From Pleurodeles waltl (Eukaryota > Chordata > Amphibia > Caudata > Salamandridae), in contig NC_090451.1 of assembly GCF_031143425.1 (NCBI RefSeq), positions 665,660,575 to 665,724,574 on the forward strand: a DNA stretch of 64,000 nt, in the 5' to 3' direction. The position numbers and the translations under genes were made by a program. The notes under the pieces were generated by a model, which was not told where the DNA came from, ran no database searches, and was given only the letters and a program-made list of their open reading frames with translations. Below are positions 32,701 to 39,325 of this stretch, in pieces (positions within the stretch are counted from its first letter, which is position 1; the number at the start of each line of letters is the position of its first letter).

Positions 32701-34837
32701 GTTGATTCACTAGAATCCACTTAAGTTATAGAGTTGTTTCATTACTTAATGTGTGCTGTTGAGAGCCTTCTGTCCCTGCACGGCTGCTAATCTGGACAGA
32801 GGACTCTCGATTGTGACTAATCAGCAGACATGGTGATAACCCCATGATCGTCGTCTCCAGGGGTGCTTGTGCGGTATCAAGAAATTCCCTAGTGGTGGGC
32901 AGACTCTAATGCATGACAGAGCCAGTGCAGTAACACAGCAGAGGGATGGTTCTTCTTCATGAAGTGTTCCCAATTGTGACTGTTCCCTACACATTGGTTC
33001 TTTTCAGAGAATTATGAGAGGCTGGAAGCCGACAAGAAAAAACAGGTTCATAAAAAGCAACAGTGGGATGGGCCAACCATCCGCTACTGTTCAACAACCA
33101 TGCCGCTGATTGCTGAGGTCAACCTAAAGGACGAGAACGTAGATGTCGAGGGGTATGTTTACATACTAATTTACAATTTTTCTTCTCTGTAAACGTTTCA
33201 TAATTGTCTTGCTGTAGAAAAAATGTGTTCTTTGATCTACGTGTATCCATCTTATGTTGACCTAATAAAAACAAGCATTGGCACAGCCAGTGGGCCTGGC
33301 TTCAGTATGCCTATGCATGCAAACGAATGTCTTTACAAATGCTATTTAAAAAGAAGCATGCACAAATGCTCCTTGTCACATATTCTGCCACCTTGGCTTC
33401 ACGACCGCTGGGAAACGGTAGCAAAAAATGATTTCTTTCTGTGTAGCTTATGCATACGAGATAGAATTGAGTCACACAAACAGCATAATGATTGAGAGAG
33501 GATGTAAAGTTATCCCTCCTGCATTCTACAGCGAGCACTTCCTAGAAGGTGAAATAACCAACAGCACGAAGCGTGAGAAAAATAATTCTCTGGGTGGAGC
33601 CAGCCCACTCTACGTATATATGGAAGAATTGGGAATAGTATATTTTTGCAGGCACTGCTGTGTTGTCAAGTCATGCTTAAAAATAGCAGCACTGTCAACA
33701 AATGTAATTTTCCTCCCTGGAAATAGTTTCATCTCTTAAAGTATGTGATGTCCTAGTCCTGTGGTCCTAATTTTGTCGCATTCCATCTTCCCCCAAGAAG
33801 AAATGCACGTTTGAGACCAAAGATAAAATTAAAATAAGTACAGGGAATCTTGAAAATCATTGCAGTGACAATCCCCATCCCATTCCTTCGTCACTCAGGC
33901 CTCCTGGCCCGATAACCTCTGCAGTCATGATCCAATATTCTACTGCCAAACAATCAACCAACATATGGAACGTTAGTGGTCTTCTAAATCATTCTGCATG
34001 TTTCACATTTATTTGATAAGTGAAGAAGATTGTAGTGAATTGCTTCAACCTGGATTGCTGGGACCTTTTCTGCAGACAAAACATCATGCTTTCCTATTCT
34101 CTGCATAAAATTCATGGATTCCTCATATTGTTGGGTTCCAGATGTTTAAGCCTGTGATTCAAATTTTAGGCATTTTGCAAATTTTGTTGTTGAATGTATG
34201 TATACAGCAGGATTTCATTAACAAGAACGGACCTTCGTAAAAATCACAGCACGGCATTCAGATTTGTTGATTGCCTATAAGCGGACTCCCTAAAATGAAG
34301 TCCAGCTATCCTCAATACTCTACTGAAGAGCCCATCATAATTTTAGTACAGATTCCTTCCCAGCCCAAAATATCTTTTACATGCATTATTTCAAATGATT
34401 CTGATCTTTTGAACAGTTTTGTCATTTGTTTTCATATATTTATATCCCCTCCCAGGCTGGACCAAGATACTCAACACAACGCAGATGGCTCCTCCGTTTC
34501 AGCAACTGTTGGCAAGTGTTCACGCACTTTCATCACGTTTAGCGACGAAGCCACCTTGAGAAAATTCTTTCCAAAATCCAAGCCAGCCAAGGTCCCGGTA
34601 AAGGAGATCTGCCCAGTCACCCACAAACTTGCCCAATACCGGGACCCTATTACGGATATCCCCTACTCCAGCATCCGGTCCTTCAAGATAATCCGTGAGG
34701 CCTACAAGAAGTACATCACGGCCCATGGGCTGCCAAATGCGGCGATGGCGGCGGCTCTAGGGACCAGCCCTTCTGTTAATGACTCTGGTGCCCGCTCCGG
34801 AAGACAGAAGATTATAATTAAGCAGTCTGGGCCATGA
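6842..34837 (+). CDS. VPS72: VPS72 (YL1), exons 2-6 of the gene; join(6842..6994,8554..8680,11796..11972,33008..33152,34456..34837)
   Basis: VPS72/YL1 is a nuclear subunit shared by the SRCAP and TIP60/p400 remodelling complexes. It binds H2A.Z-H2B dimers and helps load or exchange them in nucleosomes. Five exons join in phase to 327 codons plus stop; the human protein is 364 residues, so one N-terminal exon of about 39 codons is missing and probably upstream of the window. In order the product shows an acidic segment (DSDFDIDEGDD, H2A.Z-binding YL1 N-terminal region), a basic KRKRR patch, a conserved central block (EHTRQTFLRVQERQ), a lysine-rich helix (ERLEADKKKQVHKK), and the C-terminal YL1_C domain (CSRTFITFSDEATL, then YRDPITDIPY and REAYKKYITAHGLP). 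All visible introns have GT-AG ends with phases 0, 1, 1 and 2. Intron 4 is 21,035 bp and nearly all transposon. Confidence 0.95.
8554..8680 (+). CDS. VPS72: VPS72 exon 3
   Basis: The exon encodes EPIISLKPKPK followed by a low-complexity, proline- and lysine-rich linker ending QPQDDTTD. The acceptor is TTTTTAG ending at 8553. The donor GTAAGTGG begins at 8681, leaving one base of the next codon (phase 1). The linker is the least conserved part of the protein. A long dinucleotide repeat begins only 30 nt downstream of the donor. Confidence 0.9.
8711..8791. repeat. (GT)n(AT)n compound microsatellite
   Basis: About 20 GT units followed, after a short GTATGTAT transition, by about 17 AT units. 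It lies in VPS72 intron 3 just after the exon 3 donor. Confidence 0.95.
9433..9990. mobile_element. Harbinger-like non-autonomous element, one end recognisable
   Basis: A GC-rich block in an AT-rich intron begins GGGCCTAATTACGAG directly after a TTA trinucleotide. This is the end type expected of PIF/Harbinger MITEs (TTA target duplication). The block is full of short self-complementary GGCGGTC/GACCGCC motifs. The opposite terminal repeat is not visible, so the right boundary near 9990 is approximate and the copy is probably truncated. Open frames inside are composition effects. Confidence 0.5.
10080..11467. mobile_element. hAT-like non-autonomous transposon (1.39 kb)
   Basis: The left end reads CAGTGGTTCCCAATCTG and the right end, read inverted, CAGTGGCTTCCAAACTT, the TIR style of hAT elements. 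The flanks ACTTAGGG (10072-10079) and ACTTAGGC (11468-11475) match at 7 of 8 positions, as expected for an 8-bp hAT target duplication. No transposase frame is visible. An internal inverted copy of the left end at about 10160-10173 makes a short hairpin inside the element. Confidence 0.75.
11796..11972 (+). CDS. VPS72: VPS72 exon 4
   Basis: The exon completes the split Ser codon and encodes RKYLRQTTTEHTRQTF, then LRVQERQ, a basic KRKKGP patch and TQEELLEEAKITEELNIRSL. This is the most conserved central block of YL1. The acceptor is TTCCAAG ending at 11795; the donor GTAAGTTG begins at 11973. The exon enters with two bases of a codon and leaves with one. Confidence 0.94.
12338..13000. mobile_element. 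hAT-like MITE, copy A (VPS72 intron 4)
   Basis: The left end TAGTGTTTTCCAAACTG and the inverted right end CAGAGGTTCTCAATTTT are hAT-style terminal repeats. The interior shares long stretches with the element at 30333-31219, for example ACACTTAATTG/ACACTTAGTG and the segment around TTATCATTTGTGTGCTGTA. There is no clear 8-bp duplication and no transposase frame. Confidence 0.65.
13001..14326. other. VPS72 intron 4, left unique part, no gene seen
   Basis: There is no open frame with recognisable similarity, no tandem repeat and no transposon end in this stretch. It separates the first hAT-like MITE from the DIRS element. Confidence 0.6.
14662..16625 (+). pseudogene. DIRS 1 gag-like pseudogene
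   Basis: From the ATG at 14662 the product begins with a Cys/His-rich segment (FCPNCHAKYP, then CNLCLSPEHNEDTCEAC), matching in layout the N-terminus of the gag of the second DIRS element at 39.3 kb. A charged middle region follows, then a helical C-terminal part (ESADTAARTVN, HAWLRTSGFK) and an RG-rich tail (RGGFRGQYRGG), again as in the second element. The frame is broken by in-frame TGA codons at 15127 and 15832 and by a frameshift near 15985-15995. It is presumed to be the nucleic-acid-binding structural protein, now dead. Confidence 0.8.
16655..18399 (+). pseudogene. DIRS 1 RT / RNase H / methyltransferase pseudogene
   Basis: Reverse transcriptase motifs are visible at 17000-17280 (STLDLKDAYFHIPI, LPFGITTAPGVF, YLDDWLI). 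RNase H follows at about 17660-18010 (TTDASMIGWGAHL, ELLAVFLALKAF, KTDNMTTMYYLNKQGG, ADNLSR). A methyltransferase-like segment as found in DIRS elements follows (IDLFATKENA, then LILIAPTWARQPWY). The frame carries stops near 16930 and at 17351 and a frameshift near 18180. The domain order RT, RNase H, methyltransferase is that of the DIRS1 group rather than Ngaro or PAT. Confidence 0.85.
18872..21558 (+). repeat. 5' LTR of the Gmr1-like element
   Basis: The LTR begins TGTAAGGAAATGCC and ends CTTCCTACA. At 2,687 bp it is very long for Ty3/Gypsy. Three perfect hairpins lie at 19932-19958, 20033-20051 and 20071-20095, the last containing TATTTAAG, a possible TATA-like element. AATAAA at 21291-21296 is the likely polyadenylation signal. 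Open frames inside (for example about 187 codons on the minus strand near 20.2-20.8 kb) occur identically in the other LTR and look like no known protein. Confidence 0.93.
21560..21577 (+). promoter_or_regulatory. Primer-binding site of the Gmr1-like element
   Basis: TGGTGGATCAGCGGTGGG begins one base after the LTR end and starts with TGG, the complement of a tRNA CCA tail. I could not name the tRNA. Confidence 0.65.
21823..26601 (+). CDS. Gag-Pol polyprotein of the Gmr1-like retrotransposon
   Basis: One uninterrupted frame of 1,592 residues starts at the ATG at 21823. An N-terminal leucine-rich segment (residues about 15-50) is followed by a capsid-like region at about 164-335, the region related to vertebrate SCAN domains. 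A CCHC-type knuckle begins at Cys400 (CHSCKQHGHQ). The protease active site is DTGAS at 490-494. Integrase comes next: HHCC finger (His732, His738, Cys769, Cys772), then Asp802, Asp862 and Glu898 in DDx35E spacing, and a GPY module at 1038. Reverse transcriptase follows with YLDD at 1314-1317, then RNase H with Asp1465 (QTDASEHG) and a terminal HANADGLSRF. Gag and pol share one frame with no stop or shift, so a single polyprotein is expected. All catalytic residues I looked for are present, so the copy may be competent. Confidence 0.93.
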   Translation: MSSTDVTVVELDTTPYLHLKMRELRSFCKIKKITMGPKPTKIQLQELLAEFEKANPSEGGNSEEEDSDLEDNSPLPVLSRENRVPQTLTPKIIVRDAGSLTGETNTSEITEDSPSEEDIQLARMAKRLALERQILAIERERQEMGLGPINGGSNINRVRDSPDMLKIPKGIVTKYEDGDDITKWFTAFERACVTRKVNRSHWGALLWEMFTGKCRDRLLTLSGQDAESYDLMKGTLIEGFGFSTEEYRIRFRGAQKSSSQTWVDFVDYSVKTLDGWIQGSGVSNYDGLYNLFVKEHLLSNCFNDKLHQHLVDLGPISPQELGKKADHWVKTRVSKTSTGGDQKKGVTKTPQGKGDETTKTKNSQESSTGPQKPAQEGGPRASSQNNGYKGKNFDPKKAWCHSCKQHGHQTGDKACPKKGSTPNSHPGNTGMASLQVGSTVCPEQIRVHTEATLVSEGGVDLATLAVWPPNMQKYRQQLLINGTRIEGLRDTGASVTMVTEKLVSPGQYLTGKTYTVTNADNQRKVHPMAMVTLEWGGVNGLKQVVVSSNIPVDCLLGNDLESSAWAEVELKTHAAMLGIPELVCVKTRAQCKAQGEQVELESGRMAQPTKRTGKSVGKPTAAQQKKGNLSSQEEVLPSEGTEPLELEPYQVELLGPGGPSREELCKGQETCPSLEGLRQQAAEESKGKKNGTHRVYWEDGLLYTEARDPKPGATRRVVVPQLFREFILTLAHDIPLAGHLGQTKTWERLVNHFYWPNMSNMVKEFCLSCPTCQASGKTGGHPKAPLIPLPVVGVPFERVGVDIVGPLEPPTASGNMYILVVVDHATRYPEAIPLRSTTAPAVAKALIGIFTRVGFPKEVVSDRGTNFMSAYLKHMWNECGVTYKFTTPYHPQTNGLVERFNKTLKGMIMGLPEKLKRRWDVLLPCLLFAYREVPQKGVGFSPFELLFGHPVRGPLALVKEGWERPLHEPKQDIVDYVLGLRSRMAEYMEKATKNLEASQQLQKFWYDQKAALVEFQPGQKVWVLEPVAPRALQDKWSGPYPVLERKSQVTYLVDLGTSRSPKRVIHVNRLKLFHDRADVNLLMVTDEDQEAESEPLPDLLSSDPKDGTVDGVIYSDTLSGQQQADCRRVLQQFPELFSLTPGQTHLCTHDVDTGDSMPVKNKIFRQSDHVKESIKVEVHKMLELGVIERSDSPWASPVVLVPKPHTKDGKKEMRFCVDYRGLNSVTKTDAHPIPRADELIDKLGAAKFLSTFDLTAGYWQIKMAPGAKEKTAFSTPDGHYQFTVMPFGLKNAPATFQRLVNQVLAGLESFSTAYLDDIAVFSSTWQDHLVHLRKVLKALQSAGLSIKASKCQIGQGTVVYLGHLVGGGQVQPLQPKIQTILDWVAPKTQTQVRAFLGLTGYYRRFVKGYGSIVTALTELTSKKMPKKVNWTVECQQAFDTLKQAMCSAPVLKAPDYSKQFIVQTDASEHGIGAVLSQTNDDGLDQPVAFISRRLLPREQRWSAIEREAFAVVWSLKKLRPYLFGTHFLVQTDHRPLKWLMQMKGENPKLLRWSISLQGMDFIVEHRPGTAHANADGLSRFFHLENEDSLGKG
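26616..26631 (+). promoter_or_regulatory. Polypurine tract of the Gmr1-like element
   Basis: A run of nine to ten G (TTTGGGGGGGGGTTG) abuts the 3' LTR, where plus-strand priming is expected. The two Ts before the LTR make it slightly impure. Confidence 0.65.
26632..29318 (+). repeat. 3' LTR of the Gmr1-like element
   Basis: It is the same length as the 5' LTR and identical to it where I compared them, apart from one substitution at about 27924. AATAAA at 29051-29056 would be the functional polyadenylation signal. The duplicated target GTAAG follows at 29319-29323, after which the DIRS recombinase resumes. Confidence 0.93.
29727..29831. repeat. Internal complementary region of DIRS 1
   Basis: The segment is the inverse complement of the right end of the element (GTGACATTTTCC, TACACTGGGTAAG) followed by the sequence expected of the missing left end (GCATGTGTAGCTGCAGATAC in inverse reading). 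In DIRS elements such a region templates completion of the ends and circularisation. Confidence 0.65.
30333..31219. mobile_element. hAT-like MITE, copy B (VPS72 intron 4)
   Basis: The left end CAGGGTTTCCCAAACTGTGG and the inverted right end CAATGGTTAACAAACATTT resemble hAT terminal repeats. Many segments match the copy at 12338-13000 (TTCTGTGTTGAACTTGTCAC, AAACAAATCAGGACACTTAG). A stretch at about 30580-30720 absent from copy A looks like a later insert. The possible target duplication GTCTAGGG/GTATAGCA matches at only 5 of 8 positions. Confidence 0.65.
31305..31372. mobile_element. 68-bp Harbinger-like mini element
   Basis: It starts GGGCCAGATGTA and ends TACATATGGCCC, near-perfect inverted ends, and is flanked by TTA on both sides (31302-31304 and 31373-31375). 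That fits the PIF/Harbinger pattern. It is too short to encode anything. Confidence 0.55.
31376..33007. other. VPS72 intron 4, right unique part
   Basis: No gene, tandem repeat or transposon end was recognised. The stretch ends with the TTCTTTTCAG acceptor of exon 5. Confidence 0.6.
33008..33152 (+). CDS. VPS72: VPS72 exon 5
   Basis: The exon completes the Glu codon split from exon 4 and encodes NYERLEADKKKQVHKKQQ, followed by WDGPTIRYCSTTMPL and KDENVDVEG. The acceptor is TTTTCAG ending at 33007; the donor GTATGTTT starts at 33153, leaving two bases of a Gly codon. Human VPS72 has a similar ERLEADKKKQVHKK block. Confidence 0.94.
33153..34455. other. VPS72 intron 5
   Basis: A 1.3 kb intron with GT-AG ends and a pyrimidine-rich tract (TATATCCCCTCCCAG) before exon 6. 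No coding or mobile sequence was recognised. Confidence 0.7.
34456..34837 (+). CDS. VPS72: VPS72 exon 6 (YL1_C domain and stop)
   Basis: The terminal exon completes the split Gly codon and encodes LDQDTQHNADG, a variable linker, then the YL1_C domain: CSRTFITFSDEATL, the KVPVKEICPVTH segment, YRDPITDIPYSS and IIREAYKKYITAHGLP. It ends in a basic RQKIIIK tail followed by four residues and TGA at 34835-34837. The C-terminal domain is shared with yeast Swc2 and INO80-type subunits and is the most diagnostic part of the protein. Confidence 0.95.
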
Positions 34838-36094
34838 AACTTGGCCAAGTGACCCTAGGAGTCTGTTTTAAGGCAGTACCAGCTAAACTCCTGTTGACCC
34901 ATTGATGATATAATGGGATGGAAAGATGCACCTGAATTTTTGAATGAAAACTATGTTTTAACTTATTTTTCACTCAGGAAACACTGCAAGTAATCCTGCT
35001 GGGGAAGCCCCCCTCGTCCCCTTTTCATAGATTGTGTGGATACCAGCGTTTCTTTCAGCACAAAAATATGACTTCCTTAAACAATCAGTGCTTTGCGAGT
35101 GCAAGAAAAGAGTAATAGATGTGAGGAAGCAGTTTAGGCATTACTAAAATAAGGTTGTCTGTCTCCAGGCTTTTCATTACCTTTGTTTTGCAACCCCTGT
35201 AATCCCATTTACAATTTTGCCAAATCTAAACACATGCACAACATATTCACCATATGTACTTCTACACCTTCCACTCTGCAGACCTGAACCTGATGTATTT
35301 GGAAAAAAAAAGCCCCTTGAGTTCCCCTGTCTTGTGAAGAGGTCAGGAAGGATGCTTTATGTTGGTGTCTTCAGCATCCAGACTGAGAGGCAGCGGTGTA
35401 GCTCAGTATTGCAGTTAATGGGCAGCACTTTATGCATTTTTGTTTAGATAATGTTTCTTGATTTGTAATGCCTTTAGTTGAGGTGAATTATTGTTTGAAG
35501 TTGATTAGAAACTTGGGTGTAAGCAAGATGATGTCTCTAAAAAAAATATTGGCATAATTCAAAGTGTATTAATACTAATACTGGCTTAATAAGACTTTTC
35601 AGACTGTTTTTCAAGATAACTCCCTTCACTACTTTTATTTCAAATTAGAAGGGTTTTCAGTAAATAAATACTCTTGATATAGAATATGGATTTACTGATC
35701 ATATTCCATTGTACATTTTAGTGTGCCCTTCATCTTCGTATGCAGGTGCAATTTTTTAAAATACAACAAAGAAAAGGAAAAAAACAAAGTTTCTGTCTGC
35801 CTGTTGATAACAGCACACACTTTGCCAGTGATGTTTGTGAAGGGGTCTACAGGGATCGTGGTACTTCAGGTTCTAGTACTAAAGCATGCTAGTAATCTTT
35901 GGAAGGAGATTGCAGAATGCATGCACAAGACTAATTTTGTTTAATGTTCTGTTGTTTTTATTCTTGGTACATGTTTTTGCGACGTGCACATTTTGTTGAC
36001 TTTCCAGTTTTGAGCTCAGAATTCCCATTCCAAAGTCTACACTTTGTTAAAACTACCAGCAGAGCTAGTGGGTCGATCAAATACGAAAAATAAA
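34838..36094 (+). other. VPS72: VPS72 3' UTR, end not resolved
   Basis: Non-coding sequence follows the stop codon. Candidate polyadenylation signals AATAAA lie at 35663-35668 and 36089-36094. Without transcript data the end cannot be chosen. A segment near its start (34859-34906) is repeated downstream at 36817-36863. Confidence 0.55.
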
Positions 36095-36869
36095 TCGAAT
36101 TTCTTAAATTGTCATCAGTTGTGAATTTGTAAAAGTTTATTTACGCCTTTAACCGTTTCTTGGTTACGTACGGTTTTTCTAACTTTAGATCTGTCACTCA
36201 GGTGGGGAATATGTGCTGCCACCGGCTTTCTCAGAATGGCAACTTTGCTCGTTGTTCTTGTCACTTCGCCAGATTGCTCAGTGTTTGCCAGAGTTTGAGG
36301 TCGCTGGGGGACCAGAGTTTGGTATGGTGTTTTGGGTATTGTGCATCTGAATGAGTTATCCTCAGAAGGAGGTGGAAATAACCTGAAAGTTGTAGTTTGC
36401 ATACCTACACCTTGCCTGAATTTTTGAGTATGTGATGATATCCTGCGAACCTGGGCTGGGCGCATGGAATGTAGCTGAGGGATGGGATCACTGCTTCTCT
36501 TCTTGCCAGTAGTAATACAAAGAACTAAATGCTATGAAGAACTTTGGTGGTGGAATTATATATTATAATGCACACAAATCCTTAAAAAATTACATATTTT
36601 TTACTTTGATTTGCTGAAAAAGTAGCAAAAACATCTGTGCTGAAAAGCACCATGTATATCTAACACTAAGGAGGTGTGACAAACTTCCATGTTGTCTCTG
36701 TATGGAGACTATATAAAGCCTGTCACCCAGTGTGGGTAAACAATCGCTCTCATGTTAAAAGCAGTAATGGTTTCCCTCTGCAGCCATCGCTATATCGCCT
36801 CTAGGTGGTTTTCGAAGAGTCTGTTTTAAGGCAGTACCAGCTAAATTCCTGGTAACCATTGATGTTACT
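36095..36869. other. Intergenic, no gene seen
   Basis: The only notable content is the diverged second copy of the VPS72 3' UTR segment at 36817-36863. Confidence 0.5.
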
Positions 36870-37440
36870 ATGCAATGTCAAGAACCATGTCTGTCATGCA
36901 TCAACCCTACTCTTGCGGTGATGAATGAAAGGGGCTTGTGTTGGGCCGACCATCGGAGATCCGGCCCAGCACTACTCCGGGGCATCATCGGGTCCAGAGA
37001 GGCTGACCTGGATGAACATCTCCTAACAGCCAATCAGAGGACGACTGCAGTGACAGGCGGGATTTTTAAACCCACCTCGTTTCTCACCAGGGGGTGGTTG
37101 AACCTGGCAGGGACAGCACCGGCAGGCGGACCACAGGAAAGAGCGGAAGAGAATAGAAGACCCCAGAACGAGGGAAAAACTGAAGGCGACTGCCCGACAA
37201 CCTTTCCGACGCCCTGGTGGAGGAGCAGGAGGAGGCGAGGCAAGCAGACCAACCATGCTCTGGGGAGAGCATGGCCTCGCCAGGTACGGTCCTGTAATAG
37301 GACGGGGAGAAATACAATCGGGAATGGTGGGAGGAAGGAAAAACCGATTACTTGAAGACTGTTGTTTTTCTTTCTTTTGTTTGTTTTGTTTTGGTTTGTT
37401 TTGTTGGTGCTGGGTGAAACGTAGTAGTAACACCTAGCTT
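36870..37440. other. GC-rich block of unknown nature
   Basis: A CpG-containing block in AT-rich surroundings includes CCAATCAG at about 37030, an ATTTTTAAA motif about 30 bp further on, and then a T/G-rich stretch (TTTGTTTGTTTTGTTTTGG). The layout resembles a promoter or the U3-R-U5 part of an LTR, but I found no partner LTR or coding remnant. The 161-codon open frame here resembles nothing I recognise. Confidence 0.4.
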
Positions 37441-37572
37441 TTCCACGTCCCGTGTATGGTTAGGAGAATCGGGTTAAGGATTATTTTTCTGTTTAGGATT
37501 TCGATACATACTTGCTAAAGGGTACCAGGGGAGTAAAAAAGCAATCCCAAATAGAGGGTAGCCTCGTTAGAT

Positions 37573-37930
37573 TTAAATAACACAGAGAAAAAGGGACAGC
37601 AAAGGAAGGTAAAGAGATAGCAAAGAAAGAAAAGAGACAGCACAGAAAGGAACCCTGAAAACGGGAAAAGAAGAACAAAAAAAGGGGAAAAATTTCCGAG
37701 AATAAGAAAGAGAGGAGAGCCAGACAGACCAGGGAACGTAAGATAAAAGAGCAGTATTAATACTTAACTCTCCACCAACAATCTTGTATTCTTCTTTTTC
37801 CCCATGTGCCTCCTGAGTCACCATCTGGGAAAAGAAGAATGAAGAGGGTGAAGACCACATGAGACCACAGAGAAGAAAGAAAAGCAAAGAGAAAGAAAAC
37901 AGAATAGAAAGAAAAGAACTATAGAATTGT
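37573..37930. repeat. Purine-rich (A/G) tract
   Basis: Most of these roughly 360 bases are purines on the + strand (GAAAGAAAAGAGACAGC style), with a more mixed patch in the middle. It is low-complexity, not a clean tandem repeat. Confidence 0.6.
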
Positions 37931-39043
37931 TATTTGTCACACAAAAAACTAACAAACCATATACTATAATATCGCCTGCGAGTCTCCATTACAGTGACCC
38001 TGTGACAGGGCTGTTCTTAACATCTGTGTCCATCGTTATATCACACACAAAAGCTTCCCCAGCTGTTGTATCACATCGTCATTTGAGGTGGGTTTGAACG
38101 CGTTTTTTCAAGGATGGTAAACTGATTTTGAAGTTCTGCAAAAGTTAAGTTGTTTAAAATTTGAGCTTGTGAGGTTTTTTTTTTTAAACCTCTGCCTGGC
38201 CCCAGATACATGAGCACGCTTTATGTGGTGCGTGTTTTATTTTGTTGAGTGCTTCTGCTTGTTTTAGGCCAGTCCTGTTGCATGTGTTGATAGTGTGTAT
38301 GGGGGTGGGGTAAGCAAGCATTTAGAACTAGACAATGCACAACATCAGAGGTTAGACATAATTAATGTCCAATTGTTATGCCTTGATAGAAGGCTGAATG
38401 AGGAAAGGGTTGCTGGCAAAGCTATATGCTGTTCAGGTAAGATCCCTGTCTGATATTTTGTGTGTATGGAGCCTTTGGTGTAAAAATATGAAAATAAACA
38501 TTGTTCACTTTTGAGGACTTAGTTATGGCTAATTGGGCTGAGGTGAGATTCCATATTTAGTGTGGTTTGAAAATGCCAAATCTGAAGCCTTATTTGATTT
38601 GAGTCCATCAGTTTTGATTTTGAATGTGACATTTTGCCCAATGCAAAAAGAAAGTAGGTGGCTTAACCAGTGTATAATACCCTCTTCTTCACCTTTCCAA
38701 CACTGCCTCTAAAGAGTTATTTTTGTGTATTTAAGGAGACTCTATAGGACAAATTTTAAATGTTGTTAGTAAATATGTCGAGAGGAATGCTCATAAATCG
38801 TTGACCTTCACCAGACGTTTTTTCAGAGTACACTTTATCACTGCCTGTGGGCCTAACAGGTGGGCATGGGGTTGAAAAGCTGATAGAAGAGTTCTCACTG
38901 CATCTAGAGAATTTACTACGTTGACAGTGGTCATATCAAACAACTGGGAGAAGGGGTGTTTACTAAACTCACAAATGACATTGTGAGATGAAGCGTATAG
39001 TTTGGTTCATAAAGTTTGTAGACAAGTAAGGTCAACGCATGAT
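37931..39043. other. Intergenic, no gene seen
   Basis: No coding similarity, mobile element end or tandem repeat was recognised up to the left terminus of the second DIRS element. Confidence 0.55.
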
Positions 39044-39058
39044 TTCTGATGGATACAA

Positions 39059-39223
39059 CTACCTGTGGATTCCTCACCTGATGAATACTCCCATGGCGCC
39101 AGCATTTGACGGAAATCTTCTTACTAGTCTCTGCACGTCGACGAGGACGTCACTCTAGCCCACGCGACGCCGTCTGACGTCATACAGGCAATAAGAAGTC
39201 CTCGCCGACGTGCCGATGACAGT
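39059..39223 (+). repeat. Left inverted terminal repeat of DIRS 2
   Basis: It begins CTACCTGTGGATTCCTCACC and ends GTGCCGATGACAGT. It is CpG-rich and contains TGACGTCA-like CRE palindromes (TCTGACGTCATAC), which could serve the promoter. Confidence 0.92.
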
Positions 39224-39325
39224 TCCCTTTTTTCCGTGCATTCGAAACGGTTATCTTCGAGGGAGTTACTGTTACCTTCGCGGTTACAGTGTATTGTCTG
39301 CTGCGTAGTCTTCTCTGCGGTAACA

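Noticed and set aside
34271..34455. Extension of VPS72 exon 6 upstream of 34456
   Set aside because: The open frame upstream is intronic; the CAG acceptor at 34453-34455 restores the split Gly codon and the family sequence begins after it.
36870..37355. 161-codon frame as a gene
   Set aside because: No similarity, and the minus strand is also open in several frames, as expected from GC-rich composition.
39236..39325. Longer gag start at 39236
   Set aside because: That start would be a GTG; the first ATG is 39326, directly before the conserved Cys-rich segment.
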